Assembly: GCF_009847015.1 (NCBI RefSeq) | Contig: NZ_WVEM01000008.1 | Location: 124,001 to 188,000 of the forward strand | Reading direction: 5' to 3' | Length of the DNA: 64,000 nucleotides | Source of the DNA: Sunxiuqinia indica | GTDB taxonomy: Bacteria > Bacteroidota > Bacteroidia > Bacteroidales > Prolixibacteraceae | Shown here: positions 56,094 to 64,000 of the stretch, piece by piece | Position numbering within the stretch: the first letter of the stretch is position 1 | How the letters are laid out: each line of letters starts with the position of its first letter | Notes under the pieces: model-generated | The model's database searches: none | Told to the model about the DNA's origin: nothing | Seen by the model: the letters and a program-made list of their open reading frames with translations, nothing else | Position numbers and translations under genes: made by a program

Positions 56094-57488
56094 TTAATCA
56101 ATAATACCTTGTATCCATCTTGTAATGTCGCCAAGCACTTTGGGTGAAATGGTTTGTTCAATAGCAGAATATTCACTTGGACTACCCGTTTCGCATTCCT
56201 GAAACAAATGATTAAGATTTGGATACTCGATAAACTTCACATTTTTGTTGCCACTGTTTTTATACGCTTTTTCTATGGCTAATAAGTTATCTTCAGAATC
56301 GACCTGTAAGTCCTTTTTGCCATTCAGAATTAAAGATGGGCATTGTACCTTTTCAAAATATTCTATAGCATTATAATTTAAGGCATAAATCATCCAGACA
56401 TTGGCATACTCCGACAAATAAAAGTCGACATAATCTTTTACACTCGATTCTTCTTTAATAAGCTTTTTGTGTTTTCTGGCTTCCTTTTTAATGTATTTTG
56501 ATAATTGTTTTTGTAGCACATCAACATCATCAGCCTCGGCAATCATATCCATTGCTTTATTAGTGATGGTTCTGTCTAAAGCAATTTTTTCTTCCGATTC
56601 TCCTTCGGCTCTTGCTATTAATTCGTTTTGCTTTAAAACAATTTCTTTTAACGAAACTCCGGGTGCTGCCAGTGTTACAATAAAACTCACATCACTGTTT
56701 TCTGAAGCTACCATTGGTGCAATCATGCCGCCTTCGCTATGACCAATAAGTCCTATGTTATTAATATCAATTTCAGTCCTTGTTTTTAAATATTCAATGG
56801 CAGCATTAACATCGCCGGCAAAATTGGCTGTTGTTGCACATTCGTGACAACCTGTTGATTCACCATATCCCCGGTCGTCGTAACGTAAAACTGCAATACC
56901 ATTTCGGGTTAAATAATCCGAAAGCACCAAAAAAGGCTTATGCCTGGCCAGTTCTTCATCGCGATTTTGGGGCCCGCTGCCCGAAATCAGGATAACTGCC
57001 GGATACGCTCTTTCCCTACCCGGTAAGCTCAAGGTTCCTGCCAGAGTAACACTATCTGTGTTGTTAGCAAACTTAACATCTTCGGTATAATACGGCAATG
57101 GAAGTTCAGGTTCTTGAGCTCTTTTAAAAACGGTTTTCTCGATTTTCTGTCGGGTAAAAACTAAAGGATATTTCATTCCAAATTGTATGAAAGTACCTGC
57201 AATGGAATCTCCGGTATAAGCACCACTAAATCTAAATAAACCAAGTAAGGCTTTTGTTGAATAGATTGAGTTTTTCAATTTGCTACGTTTCATTTCAAAG
57301 CCTTCAGTCGTTTGGTCGATGCTAAATAAGGTAGTTTTATAGCTTCTTTTGGTTTGTTCTATATCTAGTGTAATACGAAGTGCTTCCCCCTCGGGGTCGA
57401 GCAAACCGTACCACTTACCTGTAATATTCTGCCCACTTAGCTGGGGCTGTGTAAAAAACAACACGAATAAAATGTAGTAAATTTTCAT
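56094..57488 (-). CDS. Secreted alpha/beta hydrolase (S33-like, dienelactone/acyl-peptidase type)
   Basis: The 464-residue protein has a signal peptide (to about LSGQ, residue 19), a beta-rich N-terminal domain (about 20-130) and an alpha/beta hydrolase domain (about 140-464). The hydrolase domain contains LISGSGPQNRDEE, YDDRGYGES, the nucleophile elbow GHSEGG (about 248-253), NGKKDLQVD with the acid, and NLNHLFQE with the His. Members are often annotated as serine aminopeptidases or acyl hydrolases. A periplasmic location is likely. Confidence 0.87.
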   Translation of the reverse strand: MKIYYILFVLFFTQPQLSGQNITGKWYGLLDPEGEALRITLDIEQTKRSYKTTLFSIDQTTEGFEMKRSKLKNSIYSTKALLGLFRFSGAYTGDSIAGTFIQFGMKYPLVFTRQKIEKTVFKRAQEPELPLPYYTEDVKFANNTDSVTLAGTLSLPGRERAYPAVILISGSGPQNRDEELARHKPFLVLSDYLTRNGIAVLRYDDRGYGESTGCHECATTANFAGDVNAAIEYLKTRTEIDINNIGLIGHSEGGMIAPMVASENSDVSFIVTLAAPGVSLKEIVLKQNELIARAEGESEEKIALDRTITNKAMDMIAEADDVDVLQKQLSKYIKKEARKHKKLIKEESSVKDYVDFYLSEYANVWMIYALNYNAIEYFEKVQCPSLILNGKKDLQVDSEDNLLAIEKAYKNSGNKNVKFIEYPNLNHLFQECETGSPSEYSAIEQTISPKVLGDITRWIQGIID

Positions 57489-57528
57489 GTTTGGATTTTA
57501 ATTGAGAATTATACTTTTGGGTTACTTT

Positions 57529-58860
57529 TTAATTTTCTAATCCAGAAGGATTTTCAGGCATCTTGCCCACTATTTCTTTGTTAATATTCGATTGAAACTC
57601 ATTAATGAATTTTGTAGCAAAAGCTTTGTTCGTATCATTAAAATAGGTTCCAATTGATATTGTCATCTGTTTTTTATAGGTTGAAACAGCTATTTGAAAT
57701 AAAGCCGGATGGTTTACTCCACCAAGCACATAAGCATTCTCCGGAAACATTCCGTCGAAATTTAGTTTTGTTTCTTCAATGACACCTATATTGGTTAAGC
57801 TTGGCGCTGCATGCAACTTACCCTCTTTAATTGTATCGAATTGTTTATGGAATACATTTTTAAGCTTGTTGTAAGGCATTACCTTAAAAAGCATTGCTAT
57901 TACAGGAAAGTCTGCCAGGCTATATTTTTTCTGTTTTCTTATGGTTGTTTGTCGCGAAATCTCTTTTACTATATCCTCAAAAACAACAATTGAATTATCG
58001 ATATCGATGTTATGAATGGCAGAAAAATTCGACAAAACATCGTACTCCCCGGCAGCCATAAACACCCTTAAATCGGATGCATAGCTTAACCTGTTTGTCT
58101 CATTCACATTTGGTAAAAGCGATTTAAAGGTTTTATAAAACAAAGACAATAACACATCGTTAATTGTAGCTCCATGTTGTTTTCCAAAATTCCTGATCCT
58201 CTCAAAAGCAGCAGGAGCGACTGAATATATTTTGAAATCCGGATTTTGCAATTGATCGACCTTAATTGGACGATGAAAAGTTGGGGCACTTTTTTTATTG
58301 GAGGCAGTAACTTTCAATACGTCCAATTTTTGTTTGAATTTCAGATCGTTGGATAAAACCGTTAAACTTCGCATTGGATGATAGGGTGATTCAATAAAAG
58401 TCAAGTTATTCAATACATCGTTATACAATTCAGCCAACTGATATGCAAAGTTTTTTACTCCGGCAGCATCGGTAATAGCATGATTGCAGTTTAAGACCAA
58501 AATATCGGATTTCGATCGCTTTGAGCGGATCAAGGTTATAAATAACTGTGGTTCTGTAGAACTTTCAATTCTTTCTAAGATCGTCTTATTCAATACAGGT
58601 TCCGGATCATTACATTCTTTGTATAAGAAAACTTTATCAACCTCACTCCTTGAAAAACGCCAAAAGGCATGTTTGTCTTCTTCAACAAATTTGGCAAAAA
58701 TGATTGGATTTTGTCTGATCGCAATTTCAATTGCAGCTCTCAGCAAGGAATCATTAAGCATACTATTAAATTTTAATATCATCCGGATTTGATGGTCTGC
58801 AATGTGTTTACAAAACACCTGCATTTGATCCCACATTGGAGTTTTAATTTGTTTGATCAT
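57529..58860 (-). CDS. Condensation-domain-like acyltransferase
   Basis: From the ATG at 58860 (MIKQIKTPMWDQMQVF) it is 443 residues. The HxxxD catalytic motif is in LNCNHAITDAAGVKNFAYQL (H-A-I-T-D), and the C-terminal half carries a TINDVLLSLFYK segment like those of condensation-domain, alcohol acetyltransferase and WS/DGAT families. It probably transfers an acyl group from CoA or a carrier protein to an alcohol or amine. No NRPS carrier domains are nearby. The frame to 58950 adds 30 unlikely residues. Confidence 0.72.
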   Translation of the reverse strand: MIKQIKTPMWDQMQVFCKHIADHQIRMILKFNSMLNDSLLRAAIEIAIRQNPIIFAKFVEEDKHAFWRFSRSEVDKVFLYKECNDPEPVLNKTILERIESSTEPQLFITLIRSKRSKSDILVLNCNHAITDAAGVKNFAYQLAELYNDVLNNLTFIESPYHPMRSLTVLSNDLKFKQKLDVLKVTASNKKSAPTFHRPIKVDQLQNPDFKIYSVAPAAFERIRNFGKQHGATINDVLLSLFYKTFKSLLPNVNETNRLSYASDLRVFMAAGEYDVLSNFSAIHNIDIDNSIVVFEDIVKEISRQTTIRKQKKYSLADFPVIAMLFKVMPYNKLKNVFHKQFDTIKEGKLHAAPSLTNIGVIEETKLNFDGMFPENAYVLGGVNHPALFQIAVSTYKKQMTISIGTYFNDTNKAFATKFINEFQSNINKEIVGKMPENPSGLEN

Positions 58861-59017
58861 GATATAAACATTATTTGAACTTTTCTCACGGTGCATAAGG
58901 TAGGATATAAGAATAGTATCCGATTGAGTGGTATTCCTCCATCTGTGCACGAAAAAGTTGAATTTGGCTCCAGATAATGCTTTAACCTCTTTGCCGATAA
59001 TTGTTTTTCTTTTTTTA

Positions 59018-59782
59018 TTACTTCGTTAGCTTGCATATGATAAAATCACTTTTCTGAATGTTAAATTCGTTATATGAATAGTCTCCATAGATCGCGGTGA
59101 TTTGCATATCTGTATTCGAAACCATTTCTTTTAATGTATTTAGTTGGATGGGTTTAAAATTTATTTCTAAATATCTTTTCTCTGTCATGATGTTATCAGC
59201 ATTATAAATCTGATAAAACTGATAGCCGGAAACGATATCATTTTTTGCATTGTACTGGTTAGTGAATGACATAATCATATGGTTATTTTTATCGATGGAG
59301 AATTTTCCAATAACCCTCTCTATTCCATCTGCCTGCTTAAGTCTGCTTACAGGATTTTGTAATGTTAGAATAAAGGTTCCTCCGGTTTCAAGATGATTTG
59401 AAATACCTGTTAATGCTTCTTGTTGTTTCTCTGTTGTTAAAATTTCGCTTAAGGAGTGAAAAGGCAATATTATCAATCCAAACTTTTTATCTAGTTTAAG
59501 ATCCGTCACATTCATTTTCACTAAGTCAACAGGATAATTTTCATTTTTGATTTTTTCTTTGAATGAATCAAGCATTCCTTTAGAATAATCAACGCAAGTC
59601 ATTTTTTTGCCTGCTTTTAAAAGTGGGATGGAAACCCTTCCGGTTCCACACATTAATTCTAATATCTCTCCTCCATGATTTTCAGTTTCTTTTATGAAAA
59701 ATGGAATATCAAATGTGACATTTACATAGAAATCATAAATGTCTGCAACCTTGTCAAAATCAATAATGTTATTGTTTTTCAT
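59018..59782 (-). CDS. Class I SAM-dependent methyltransferase
   Basis: The 254-residue protein has the SAM-binding motif I ILELMCGTGRVSIPLL (40-55) and acidic loop CVDYSKGML (63-71), followed by NMTD-type motifs (VKMNVTDLKL). The target is unknown. Its gap to the acyltransferase start is 157 bp with no gene or clear terminator. Confidence 0.87.
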   Translation of the reverse strand: MKNNNIIDFDKVADIYDFYVNVTFDIPFFIKETENHGGEILELMCGTGRVSIPLLKAGKKMTCVDYSKGMLDSFKEKIKNENYPVDLVKMNVTDLKLDKKFGLIILPFHSLSEILTTEKQQEALTGISNHLETGGTFILTLQNPVSRLKQADGIERVIGKFSIDKNNHMIMSFTNQYNAKNDIVSGYQFYQIYNADNIMTEKRYLEINFKPIQLNTLKEMVSNTDMQITAIYGDYSYNEFNIQKSDFIICKLTK

Positions 59783-59861
59783 CGCTTAACTTCTTTGTCA
59801 TTGGGTTTGGTTTTATTGTATGATGCATAAAAGTGTGGTTTAACGCAAAATCTGTAAATTA

Positions 59862-61676
59862 TTATTGTTCAGCTTTTGCTAACTCCTCCTCATACCTATC
59901 AACCAGGGTTTTTGTATAGTCTACGATAGCACTTAAACTTTTTTCATTATTTAAATGAATACCTGCTTTTTTCAGTTGGTCCAACGGATAATCATCACCT
60001 CCCATTTTCAGAAAATCGAGATATTGCTGGATGGCTTTATCACCCTCATTTTTAATTGATTCATAAAACAGCAAGGATACAGTCATTGAAAGAACATATT
60101 TATAACTATAATAGTCTAACATGCCATACATTGTCCAGTTACTTGCTGAACTATTGTCCACATATTTTCTGTTATTGTAATCCTTGAGGGTTTGCATAAA
60201 CAATGAGTCTAAAGTTGAAGCCGTCACAGAGTTTCCTGATTCAATTTCGGAAAAAACCCGGTATGTAAAATCAGTCACTTTGGCTTGCGAGAAATAATAC
60301 TCAATGTTATTAATGGCAGTTTCCAACACATGCAGCTTTTCTTCAGAGTTGTGTGCGTTTTCCAATAAATAATCGGTAAGAAACAGCTCGTTTAAAGTAG
60401 ATGTTATTTCATCTTTAATAATGGATGATTCATATGTTGAAATGGGTTGACTTTCCATTGAAAACATAACGTGTACGGAATGCCCTAATTCATGAATTAA
60501 GTCGAAGATGTCGGATTGCTCGTTTTGGTAGGTGGTTAACAGAAATGGAGAATTGCCAAAAGCTGAAACCGTATATGCCATTGTGCTCACCTTGCCTTCG
60601 TTATCAAAAACATCAATCTTATTATTAGTAAACATGGAATCTAAATAGCTCTGGTAAGTGGGGCCTAACGGAATTAATGCATGTTTAATCATTGTTTTTG
60701 CCGTATCATAATTATATTCTTCTGAGGATGTGTGTAAACGAAAATCTTTATCCGATGCCTGGTAATCTTCCACATCGAGAATTTCGGCTCTTAAGCGGTG
60801 ATATTTCTGTATTGCTTTTGAGCCCGTCTTCATAGCCAATAACAAGTTGTGATAAAGTTGAACCGGTACGTTATCATTGTATAAATCTTCATGAAGTACA
60901 CTAGCATATCCAATAGATTTTGCATAAGCATATTTTAATTGAATATCGGTAACTATTAAAGCTGCAACAGTATTCCTTTTCGACTTGAAAAAGTGGGTAT
61001 ATTCCTCGTAACTTTTTATTCTTTCACTTCTATTCGGATTTAAATAATCATAATCCGGTTCAGTAAGATCACTGTAAAACAATTCGTTATAAACTCCTTT
61101 AATCGTTTCGCTCGGTAAAGAATAATTGCTTAAAATTTGTGCTTGTTCTTTCGTTGGAATATGTTTTTGTCTATGAATTAAGTCTTTGATATAAAAATCA
61201 TATTGATTCAATTTTGGGTAAACGGCTATCCACTTTTTTAATTTTAAGGAGTCAAGTTTTAATACACTTCTTTCAACTACAGCAAACCCTTCATAAAAAT
61301 TGCTCTCAAGAATATCCATTTGCATACGCATAGCCTGAGCCGATTCGTCATTTAAATCAACATGCTCCTGCATCATGGCGTAGAGATATAATCGAAGTAA
61401 CTCGTTATAAAGACTGTCTTGATAGTACAATGTGGCAAATAGATTTTGTGGACTATCTAATTTTAACTCAGATTGAGCAAATTTTTCAATTTCAGTTTCA
61501 ATCTTAGCATAATCGTTAGTCCATGCGGATGAATCGTTGCATAGGGTTGATATATCCCATTTATATTCCGATGGAATATCGCTTCTTGATTTTGCTTTTT
61601 TAGTATCCTCCTTTTTTAAGGTACAACTGAATAATACAACTATTGCGCTGGCTATAACAATGATTCTTTTATACAT
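59862..61676 (-). CDS. M3 family oligoendopeptidase (PepF-like) lipoprotein
   Basis: The 604-residue protein begins with a lipobox (AIVVLFSCTLKKED, Cys18) and has the M3 zinc motif HELGH at 395-399 (FDLIHELGHSVHVMFS) with the downstream Glu in SIIKDEITSTLNELF. PepF enzymes cleave oligopeptides; lipidation places this one in the envelope, unlike cytosolic PepF. The gap upstream (61677-61962) has no convincing gene. Confidence 0.93.
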   Translation of the reverse strand: MYKRIIVIASAIVVLFSCTLKKEDTKKAKSRSDIPSEYKWDISTLCNDSSAWTNDYAKIETEIEKFAQSELKLDSPQNLFATLYYQDSLYNELLRLYLYAMMQEHVDLNDESAQAMRMQMDILESNFYEGFAVVERSVLKLDSLKLKKWIAVYPKLNQYDFYIKDLIHRQKHIPTKEQAQILSNYSLPSETIKGVYNELFYSDLTEPDYDYLNPNRSERIKSYEEYTHFFKSKRNTVAALIVTDIQLKYAYAKSIGYASVLHEDLYNDNVPVQLYHNLLLAMKTGSKAIQKYHRLRAEILDVEDYQASDKDFRLHTSSEEYNYDTAKTMIKHALIPLGPTYQSYLDSMFTNNKIDVFDNEGKVSTMAYTVSAFGNSPFLLTTYQNEQSDIFDLIHELGHSVHVMFSMESQPISTYESSIIKDEITSTLNELFLTDYLLENAHNSEEKLHVLETAINNIEYYFSQAKVTDFTYRVFSEIESGNSVTASTLDSLFMQTLKDYNNRKYVDNSSASNWTMYGMLDYYSYKYVLSMTVSLLFYESIKNEGDKAIQQYLDFLKMGGDDYPLDQLKKAGIHLNNEKSLSAIVDYTKTLVDRYEEELAKAEQ

Positions 61677-61962
61677 ATGTTTACAGTTTTAGATAGTTCT
61701 TTATAAAACCTCTAAGTTTAATAATCGAAATAATTATACATTCTAATAAGATCGTACTATCAAACAATAGAGGTGTTGGGTCAGAAACTATTTCCTGACT
61801 AACGTTTTTATTGGTGTTCATTCTTCCTGCTTTTTCTTTTTGTGTACAAAATTCAGGTAATAAATAAGTCGCTTCGCTCAAACGTGAAGGTCTGAACCTC
61901 AAAAAAGTATTTCATTATCTAACACTATTCTCAAAGTAGAACTTAATCTCCATGTTTAGTTT

Positions 61963-62460
61963 TCAATTCACATTTCTCAACAACAATTTCATTATGATTC
62001 TATGTATTGGCTTAACCAGTAAAAAATACAAGCGTCCCCAAATGTTATTATAGCGAACTATGGTCGATTGGTATACAGTTGTATTGTTGCCACTACATTC
62101 AACTAAAACCGATGTGCGAAAATTTAGATGTTTATCGTCTTCGGCCATTACAATTTCGTTTTCGTTACGGGCAATAACCTTAAAGAAAACAGCCTTAGAG
62201 CCTACCGGATAATAATCCAGGGTTAAACTTTCTTTTCCGGTTTTAAGGCCAAAGCTACCAACCAGCTTATCGCGGAACTTTAATAGGTTATTTACCCATC
62301 GGGGAACCGAGAATATTTTTGATAAAAGGGCATCGACATTGCTTACTCCATTGTAAACAACCCGATAGGTATCGGAATAATCGGTACGGCCAAAATTCTT
62401 GGATATAATAGAATTTATGTGCGTTTCGGATAAGGAATCTACTTTATTTTTTGGGGCCAT
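61963..62460 (-). CDS. DUF2867 family protein
   Basis: The 165-residue protein matches the DUF2867 outline: DYSDTYRVVYNGVSNVDALL (split) near 26-46, WVNNLLKFRDKLVGSFGL near 55, and YNNIWGRLYFLLVKPIHRII near 136-155. The family is SRPBCC-like and of unknown function, with a hydrophobic C-terminus. It starts 11 bp after the methyltransferase gene, so they are probably co-transcribed. Confidence 0.78.
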   Translation of the reverse strand: MAPKNKVDSLSETHINSIISKNFGRTDYSDTYRVVYNGVSNVDALLSKIFSVPRWVNNLLKFRDKLVGSFGLKTGKESLTLDYYPVGSKAVFFKVIARNENEIVMAEDDKHLNFRTSVLVECSGNNTTVYQSTIVRYNNIWGRLYFLLVKPIHRIIMKLLLRNVN

Positions 62461-62471
62461 TATTTTCTGTT

Positions 62472-63242
62472 TTATAGCTTTTTTCCAACGTAAAACATAT
62501 ACCCGTAATAGCTATTGTACTTGTTGTATAACGCTGTTTCGTATTGCTGATATTCTATAAATTGTTCTGCGGTTCGGTTGCCTTTATACTTTTTCAGAAA
62601 AGGTTTTTGTACTTCTTCCATAGTAGCATAATAGTCTGTCCAACACGTATCGGGGACTTTAAATGTAGCAACCGGGAGATATCCTGCTTTTTGCATTTGA
62701 TGAACCTTGTTCGGGATAGTATCTATCTCGGGATAGGCTTTTTGCCAAAATTGTTCAATCTCGGCAGGTCTCTCTTCGGTAAACCAAGTATTTTCAGTAA
62801 TTGCGATATATCCACCCGGTTTTAAAAATCTTCGCCACTCTTTCAGTCCACGCTCAAAGCCAATGTTGTAAATCGCGCCTTCCGACCAAATCAAGTCTAA
62901 TTCTTTATCCTGAAACGGAAGATTTTTCATATCTCCAATTATTCCCTTTAACCTGCTTTGAAAATTCCTGGTTTGAGTATTTTTATTGAATTGATTTATG
63001 AAATCAGGACAAGCATCAATACCAATAATTTCGCAGCTTGTATTTTGAGCTAACACCATGGTTTGACCACCTGTTCCACAACCAATATCGGCTATTTTAG
63101 ATTTTCCGGTAAGCCCTTCTATAAAACTAAGTGCTTTCAGCGTTTCTTCACTACTTCCAGGGCCTTGTCGTTCTGTATTTGAAAAGAAATCGTGGATAAT
63201 ATTCAAGTCAAATTCGTGAATTGTCTGTTGTTCGTTACTCAT
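62472..63242 (-). CDS. Class I SAM-dependent methyltransferase
   Basis: The 256-residue protein has motif [17 protein letters not shown] (54-69), the acidic [12 protein letters not shown] (about 77-88) and [20 protein letters not shown] (split), typical of small-molecule methyltransferases. The substrate is unknown. It lies between an alpha/beta hydrolase and DUF2867. Confidence 0.88.
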   Translation of the reverse strand: MSNEQQTIHEFDLNIIHDFFSNTERQGPGSSEETLKALSFIEGLTGKSKIADIGCGTGGQTMVLAQNTSCEIIGIDACPDFINQFNKNTQTRNFQSRLKGIIGDMKNLPFQDKELDLIWSEGAIYNIGFERGLKEWRRFLKPGGYIAITENTWFTEERPAEIEQFWQKAYPEIDTIPNKVHQMQKAGYLPVATFKVPDTCWTDYYATMEEVQKPFLKKYKGNRTAEQFIEYQQYETALYNKYNSYYGYMFYVGKKL

Positions 63243-63270
63243 TGGTCAGTAATTATTAAAAGTCGTTAGT

Positions 63271-64000
63271 CTAATTGTTCTTCTCTATGATTTTCGTTAT
63301 TGCTTGCTGTAGGGCTTCATTACATTCATCAGGGCGGTTCAGCATCAAAAAGTGGTCAGTATTTTTAATCTCAATAGCATCGTATGAATGCATGTGTCGT
63401 CGGTTTGCCTCATAATCAACAGGCCACAAATCTCCTTTTACTGCCACAACAGGAAGATGAATTTCATTAAACATTTCAGCAGCCTCTCCGGTTATACTTT
63501 GTGACAAGTATTCTTCCATTGAGCTAATAGCAACTGATTGAGGTGCTGCTGACATATCCGCCATAATCCACTCATTAAGTAGAGTGTCGCCATTCAGAAG
63601 AAGCATGTGCTTTACAAACTGACGAGTTCCAGATTGAAAGTTTTCCTGAAATGGAGCCATCATACCATTGTACTCATCGCGACTTAAGGGGTATTCAATG
63701 TTTTCAAAGGTATCTACTCCAATAAGCCCCTTAACTCGCTGCGGCATTAACCGTGCTGCTTCAGCAATTACAGCTCCTCCAAAGGAGTGGCCTATTAACA
63801 GTACGTTTTGGCTACCTGTTTCTTCAACTACGGCCTGAACATCTTCGCCGAACGCCTTCATGGTATATTTTTCACGGGTCATACCCGAATGGCCATGTCC
63901 GGCAAGGTCAACCAAAATTATTTTATATTTTTTGGAGAAATAGGGCACTTGCTTGCGCCAATATCTGGCATCGCAACTCCAGCCATGCACAAACACAAGT
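63271..64000 (-). CDS. Alpha/beta hydrolase, N-terminus beyond the window
   Basis: The frame is open to the right edge, so the N-terminus is missing. Visible motifs: VHGWSCDARYWRKQ (oxyanion region), VDLAGHGHSG, nucleophile elbow GHSFGGAV, the acid region VKGDLWPVD and the catalytic His in NTDHFLMLN. It is a typical cytosolic or periplasmic esterase-type hydrolase; a signal peptide could lie outside the window. Confidence 0.87.
   Translation of the reverse strand, partial: LVFVHGWSCDARYWRKQVPYFSKKYKIILVDLAGHGHSGMTREKYTMKAFGEDVQAVVEETGSQNVLLIGHSFGGAVIAEAARLMPQRVKGLIGVDTFENIEYPLSRDEYNGMMAPFQENFQSGTRQFVKHMLLLNGDTLLNEWIMADMSAAPQSVAISSMEEYLSQSITGEAAEMFNEIHLPVVAVKGDLWPVDYEANRRHMHSYDAIEIKNTDHFLMLNRPDECNEALQQAITKIIEKNN

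Noticed and set aside
61681-61902. 73-codon minus-strand frame upstream of the M3 peptidase
   Set aside because: It has no recognisable domain and an odd composition, and it fills a gap that more likely holds the promoter of the peptidase gene.

Overview
The window looks like the chromosome of a non-flagellated, probably marine member of the Bacteroidota. A Marinilabiliales/Prolixibacteraceae-like bacterium is my guess at a finer level. The pointers are several TAnnTTTG (-7) promoter elements, weak or absent Shine-Dalgarno sequences, a PorE-like TPR/PD40/CarboxypepD_reg/OmpA protein, a Nudix-type AraR regulator, many lipoproteins, and gene pairs such as recF-dciA. Most of it is ordinary chromosomal coding sequence. 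One clearly accessory island lies at about 46.4-52.9 kb.

Layout. 0-4.5 kb: a methionine cluster, with a degenerate aspartokinase-like ACT protein, metY, metA and then elbB. 4.6-8 kb: a PorE-like OmpA protein and an orphan ATP-grasp protein. 7.9-19 kb: a complete minus-strand chemosensory operon (STAS, cheY, cheA, cheW, mcp, cheR, a histidine-kinase-like protein lacking its phospho-acceptor His, cheD, cheB, a hybrid kinase and a lone receiver). It is preceded by a small ribbon-helix-helix-like gene and a J-domain gene behind a 31-bp palindrome. No flagellar gene is present. 19.5-28.2 kb: a secreted thioredoxin-like protein, pdxH, a DUF72 protein and an L-arabinose operon (araR-araA-symporter-araD-araB). 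28.8-31 kb: tRNA-Leu(GAG), a decayed large-subunit catalase, a hemerythrin-like gene and a lipoprotein. 31-46.2 kb: housekeeping genes (M16 protease, nucleotidyltransferase, Spy-like protein, ribH, TPR protein, recF, dciA, ndk, DHH phosphoesterase, two FKBP lipoproteins, an IspZ-Nudix fusion, RsmI-like methylase, MBL hydrolase, MFS transporter, asnA) ending at tRNA-Arg(UCU).

46.4-52.9 kb is the most interesting part. Three minus-strand genes or gene pairs each sit as a compact unit between long imperfect inverted-repeat spacers of about 120-190 bp. Two spacers end in CGCTAAC...GTTAGCG and the third keeps that core at one end only. The cargo is a PIF1-like helicase with a coiled-coil tail, a protein with an Rx4H HEPN-like motif, and a SieB-like superinfection-exclusion protein followed by a coupled 32-codon ORF. 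The layout resembles an integron cassette array with attC-like sites. One spacer is interrupted by an ORF-less group II intron with clear domains IV, V and VI; removing it restores the hairpin. Next to the array lies a truncated, frameshifted tyrosine recombinase. I see no intact integrase and no intron-encoded reverse transcriptase in the window.

53-64 kb: eleven collinear minus-strand genes with mostly short gaps (alpha/beta hydrolases, two methyltransferases, DUF2867, an M3 peptidase, an acyltransferase, a gluzincin-like protein, a helix-hairpin-helix protein and a TraB-like lipoprotein). The run continues past the right edge.
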